Below are positions 43,204-45,160 of a DNA stretch of 45,160 nucleotides, piece after piece. Location of the stretch: assembly GCA_900772845.1 (NCBI GenBank), contig CAAGSD010000128.1, positions 1 to 45,160 of the forward strand, in the 5' to 3' direction. A program made the translations under genes and the position numbers. Source of the DNA: Lachnospiraceae bacterium (GTDB lineage Bacteria > Bacillota > Clostridia > Lachnospirales > Lachnospiraceae). Position 1 is the first letter of the stretch, and each line of letters begins with the position of its first letter. The notes under the pieces are model-generated. The model did no database searches and was not told the DNA's origin. It worked only from the letters and a program-made list of their open reading frames with translations.

Positions 43204-44508
43204 TTACTGCAGGATTCCTTTGATCAGCGGCTCCGCCTCCGGCTGTCTGTCAGTGATAAAGTACGCATTTAAAAACTTCTCTTTCGCTGCTTTCAGACGC
43301 TGTTCGTCATTCACATGGAGATATCCCAGAACCTCTCCTTTTTTCACTGCATCTCCCTTTTTCTTCTCTAAGAGGATGCCCACAGACAGGTCGATCTCGC
43401 TTTCCTTGGTCTCTCTGCCTCCGCCTAAGAGCAGCGAACAAATACCGATGTCCTCACAGGCGATCCTTTCCACGAAACCATCTCTGTCTGCACATACAGG
43501 AACAACCATGGATGCCTCCGGCAGCAGATCCGGATCCGTCACTGCCGCAGGATCACCACCCTGCGCCGCTACGAACTGCGCCAGTTTCTGTAAGGCACTG
43601 CCATCTTCAATGACTTTCGTAAGCAGTTCCCTTGCCTGATCGGCACTTTCTGCTTTCCCACCGGCTAATAGCATCTGACTTCCCAGTACCATGCAAAGCT
43701 CTCTGAAATCTTCCGGGCCTTCTCCCCGCAGTGTGGCAATGGCTTCCTTGACTTCCAGCGCATTTCCCACAGCACGTCCCAATGGCTGATCCATGTCAGA
43801 AATTACAGCAATGGTCTTACGTCCGGCATTTTTTCCGATCTTTACCATTTCCTCCGCCAACGCAAAGGCAGCATCTCTGCTCTTCATAAAAGCGCCGCTT
43901 CCGGTCTTGACATCCAGAACAATGGCATCCGCACCGGCTGCCAGTTTCTTGCTCATGATAGAACTGGCGATCAGAGACATATTATCTACGGTGGCTGTCA
44001 CATCCCGCAGGGCGTACAGCTTTTTATCCGCCGGTGCCAGATCTGCGGTCTGTCCCATAATGGCAATACCGATCTTATTTACATTTTCAATAAACTGTTC
44101 CGTAGTCAGTGAAGTAGAAAATCCGGGGAAACTTTCCAGCTTATCAATGGTTCCGCCGGTGTGTCCCAGACCCCGACCGCTCATTTTGGCTACGGGAATT
44201 CCGCAGGCCGCCACCATGGGTGTCAATGCCAGAGAAGTCTTATCACCCACACCTCCGGTGCTGTGTTTGTCCACCTTGCAGCCATGGATCCCTGACAGAT
44301 CCAGCATCTCCCCACTGTGGGTCATGGCCATGGTCAATTCGTAAGTTTCCCTTTCCGTCATCTTCTGAAAATAAATTGCCATCATCAGCGCAGACACCTG
44401 ATAATCAGGGATCTCTCCACGGGTATAACCTTCAATAAAAAAACGGATCTCTTCTTTTGAAAGTTCTCCGCCATTTCTCTTTTTCATGATGATGTCATAC
44501 ATTCTCAT
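43204..44508 (-). CDS. pdp: Pyrimidine-nucleoside phosphorylase
   Basis: 434 residues. Phosphate loop KHSTGGVGDKT (81-91) and the family signature SGRGLGHTGGTID (110-122). Splits uridine, thymidine or deoxyuridine to base and sugar-1-phosphate. C-terminal domain with GDAVKKGEVLGYLH. ATG at 44508 after GGAGGG. No other nucleoside-catabolism gene is next to it, so it looks isolated from its usual deo partners. Confidence 0.95.
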   Translation of the reverse strand: MRMYDIIMKKRNGGELSKEEIRFFIEGYTRGEIPDYQVSALMMAIYFQKMTERETYELTMAMTHSGEMLDLSGIHGCKVDKHSTGGVGDKTSLALTPMVAACGIPVAKMSGRGLGHTGGTIDKLESFPGFSTSLTTEQFIENVNKIGIAIMGQTADLAPADKKLYALRDVTATVDNMSLIASSIMSKKLAAGADAIVLDVKTGSGAFMKSRDAAFALAEEMVKIGKNAGRKTIAVISDMDQPLGRAVGNALEVKEAIATLRGEGPEDFRELCMVLGSQMLLAGGKAESADQARELLTKVIEDGSALQKLAQFVAAQGGDPAAVTDPDLLPEASMVVPVCADRDGFVERIACEDIGICSLLLGGGRETKESEIDLSVGILLEKKKGDAVKKGEVLGYLHVNDEQRLKAAKEKFLNAYFITDRQPEAEPLIKGILQ

Positions 44509-44553
44509 AGGCTTCCCTCCTGTCTGGTGGCCAGACCACCTGCTGTCTACAGT

Positions 44554-45160
44554 TTATACCCCGACTTTTTTACAGATATCATTGATACAACATTTTTCGC
44601 AATAGGGATGGGTTCTGGCAGTGCATATTTCTCTGCCATGATTTACCAGGCGGTGGCAGAAATCACTGCCCTGTTCCGCCGGAATGATCTTCCACAGTTC
44701 CTTCTCCACCTTTGCCGGTTCCTTGATCCCATCTACCAGCCCCATACGATTCACCAGACGAATGCAATGGGTATCCGTCACGATGGCAGGCTTGCCGAAA
44801 ACATCTCCCATGACCAGATTGGCACTCTTTCTGCCAACACCCGGCAAAGACAACAATTCGTCAAAATCATCCGGGACCTTTCCGTGATACTGATCCCGCA
44901 AAATCTTCATACAGGCACTGATATCCCTGGCCTTGCTGTGTCCCAGACCGCAGGGCTTTACGATGGCCTCGATCTCTTCCACCGGTGCTTCCGCCAGAGC
45001 GTTTACATCCGGGAACTTCTCATACAGTTTTTCCACTACGATATTTACCCGGGCATCGGTGCACTGGGCCGCCAGGCGGACGCTGACAAGCAGCTTCCAT
45101 GCCTGATCGTAATCCAGAGTGCATCCGGCATCCGGGTATTCTTTTTTCAGACGTTCTATG
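44554..45160 (-). CDS. nth: Endonuclease III (partial, runs off the window)
   Basis: About 202 residues visible; the N-terminus lies beyond 45160. The frame is open to the edge and reads IERLKKEYPD...LLVSVRLAAQCTDARVN, the expected start of the family, so an internal GTG (45036) is not the true start. HhH motif LPGVGRKSANLV with the catalytic Lys, then TDTHCIRLVNRMGL with the catalytic Asp. The 4Fe-4S cluster Cys run is CTARTHPYCEKCCINDIC: seven residues lie between the first two Cys, where the standard is six. Base-excision DNA glycosylase/AP lyase. Confidence 0.93.
   Translation of the reverse strand, partial: IERLKKEYPDAGCTLDYDQAWKLLVSVRLAAQCTDARVNIVVEKLYEKFPDVNALAEAPVEEIEAIVKPCGLGHSKARDISACMKILRDQYHGKVPDDFDELLSLPGVGRKSANLVMGDVFGKPAIVTDTHCIRLVNRMGLVDGIKEPAKVEKELWKIIPAEQGSDFCHRLVNHGREICTARTHPYCEKCCINDICKKVGV

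Noticed and set aside
44554..45036. Complete 160-residue endonuclease III starting at 45036
   Set aside because: Family-conserved sequence (AQCTDARVN) continues upstream in the same frame to the window edge, so the gene is longer and cut by the window.

Overview
The window reads as chromosomal core DNA of a spore-forming, anaerobic gut-type Firmicute, most likely a member of the Lachnospiraceae (Clostridia). The reasons are the zinc-ribbon L28 protein, the Asp23-FakA pair, sporulation genes (GerW/YtfJ, YqfC, YqfD), a MetH without its reactivation domain, a NifU-like/GGGtGRT pair, strong GGAGG ribosome sites with frequent GTG and TTG starts, and moderate GC. There is no rRNA, tRNA, CRISPR array, phage or transposase gene. 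Of 47 genes, 44 are on the minus strand. Only rpmB, a degenerate HD-GYP gene and a small lipoprotein gene are on the plus strand.

Layout. Bases 1-478 carry no credible gene but hold an AT-rich palindrome (42-91) and a 256-bp imperfect inverted-repeat element (185-440) just downstream of fakA. 479-2982: fakA and asp23, divergent from rpmB. 3067-5541: a coiled-coil J-domain-like protein, a 47-residue membrane protein, GerW, DUF2953 and a small unknown protein. 5669-6721: HD-GYP-like protein with lost metal ligands. 6736-12761: cell-wall/division block zapA, U32 peptidase, SEDS protein (FtsW/RodA), class B PBP, Nudix. 12902-16469: ruvAB and an ABC exporter half. 16733-23189: branched-chain amino-acid genes (ilvB, two small subunits, ilvC) and metH. 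23336-25597: a lipoprotein and a four-gene small membrane protein cluster (TM2, DUF4190, DUF2752, DUF4870). 25738-27724: YolD and a Y-family polymerase. 27854-29577: GGGtGRT protein and NifU-like scaffold. 29784-33403: ppa and the proline block proB, DUF896, 5-FCL, proA. 33549-38894: two flavoproteins, a BofC-like protein and a flippase. 38928-45160: ybeY, a shortened PgpH-like protein, phoH, yqfD, yqfC, pyrimidine phosphorylase, and nth running off the end.

How the genes work together. Two promoters, those of ruvAB and of the polymerase-YolD pair, carry near-consensus Gram-positive LexA boxes inside or across the -35/spacer region, which makes a small SOS regulon in this window. The ilv genes appear split into two transcription units, each with its own acetolactate synthase small subunit; a consensus promoter lies between them. 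The yqfC-yqfD-phoH-(pgpH)-ybeY order is the classic Firmicutes order, but the pgpH position holds a protein of half the usual length whose HD motif reads HR. Together with the degenerate HD-GYP protein, this gives two cyclic-dinucleotide-phosphodiesterase relatives that have lost catalytic residues.

The least explained items are the 256-bp palindromic element after fakA, the NifU-like/GGGtGRT pair, the four-gene membrane cluster, and the structured leader upstream of proB. All functions are inferred from sequence reading alone; no database search was run.
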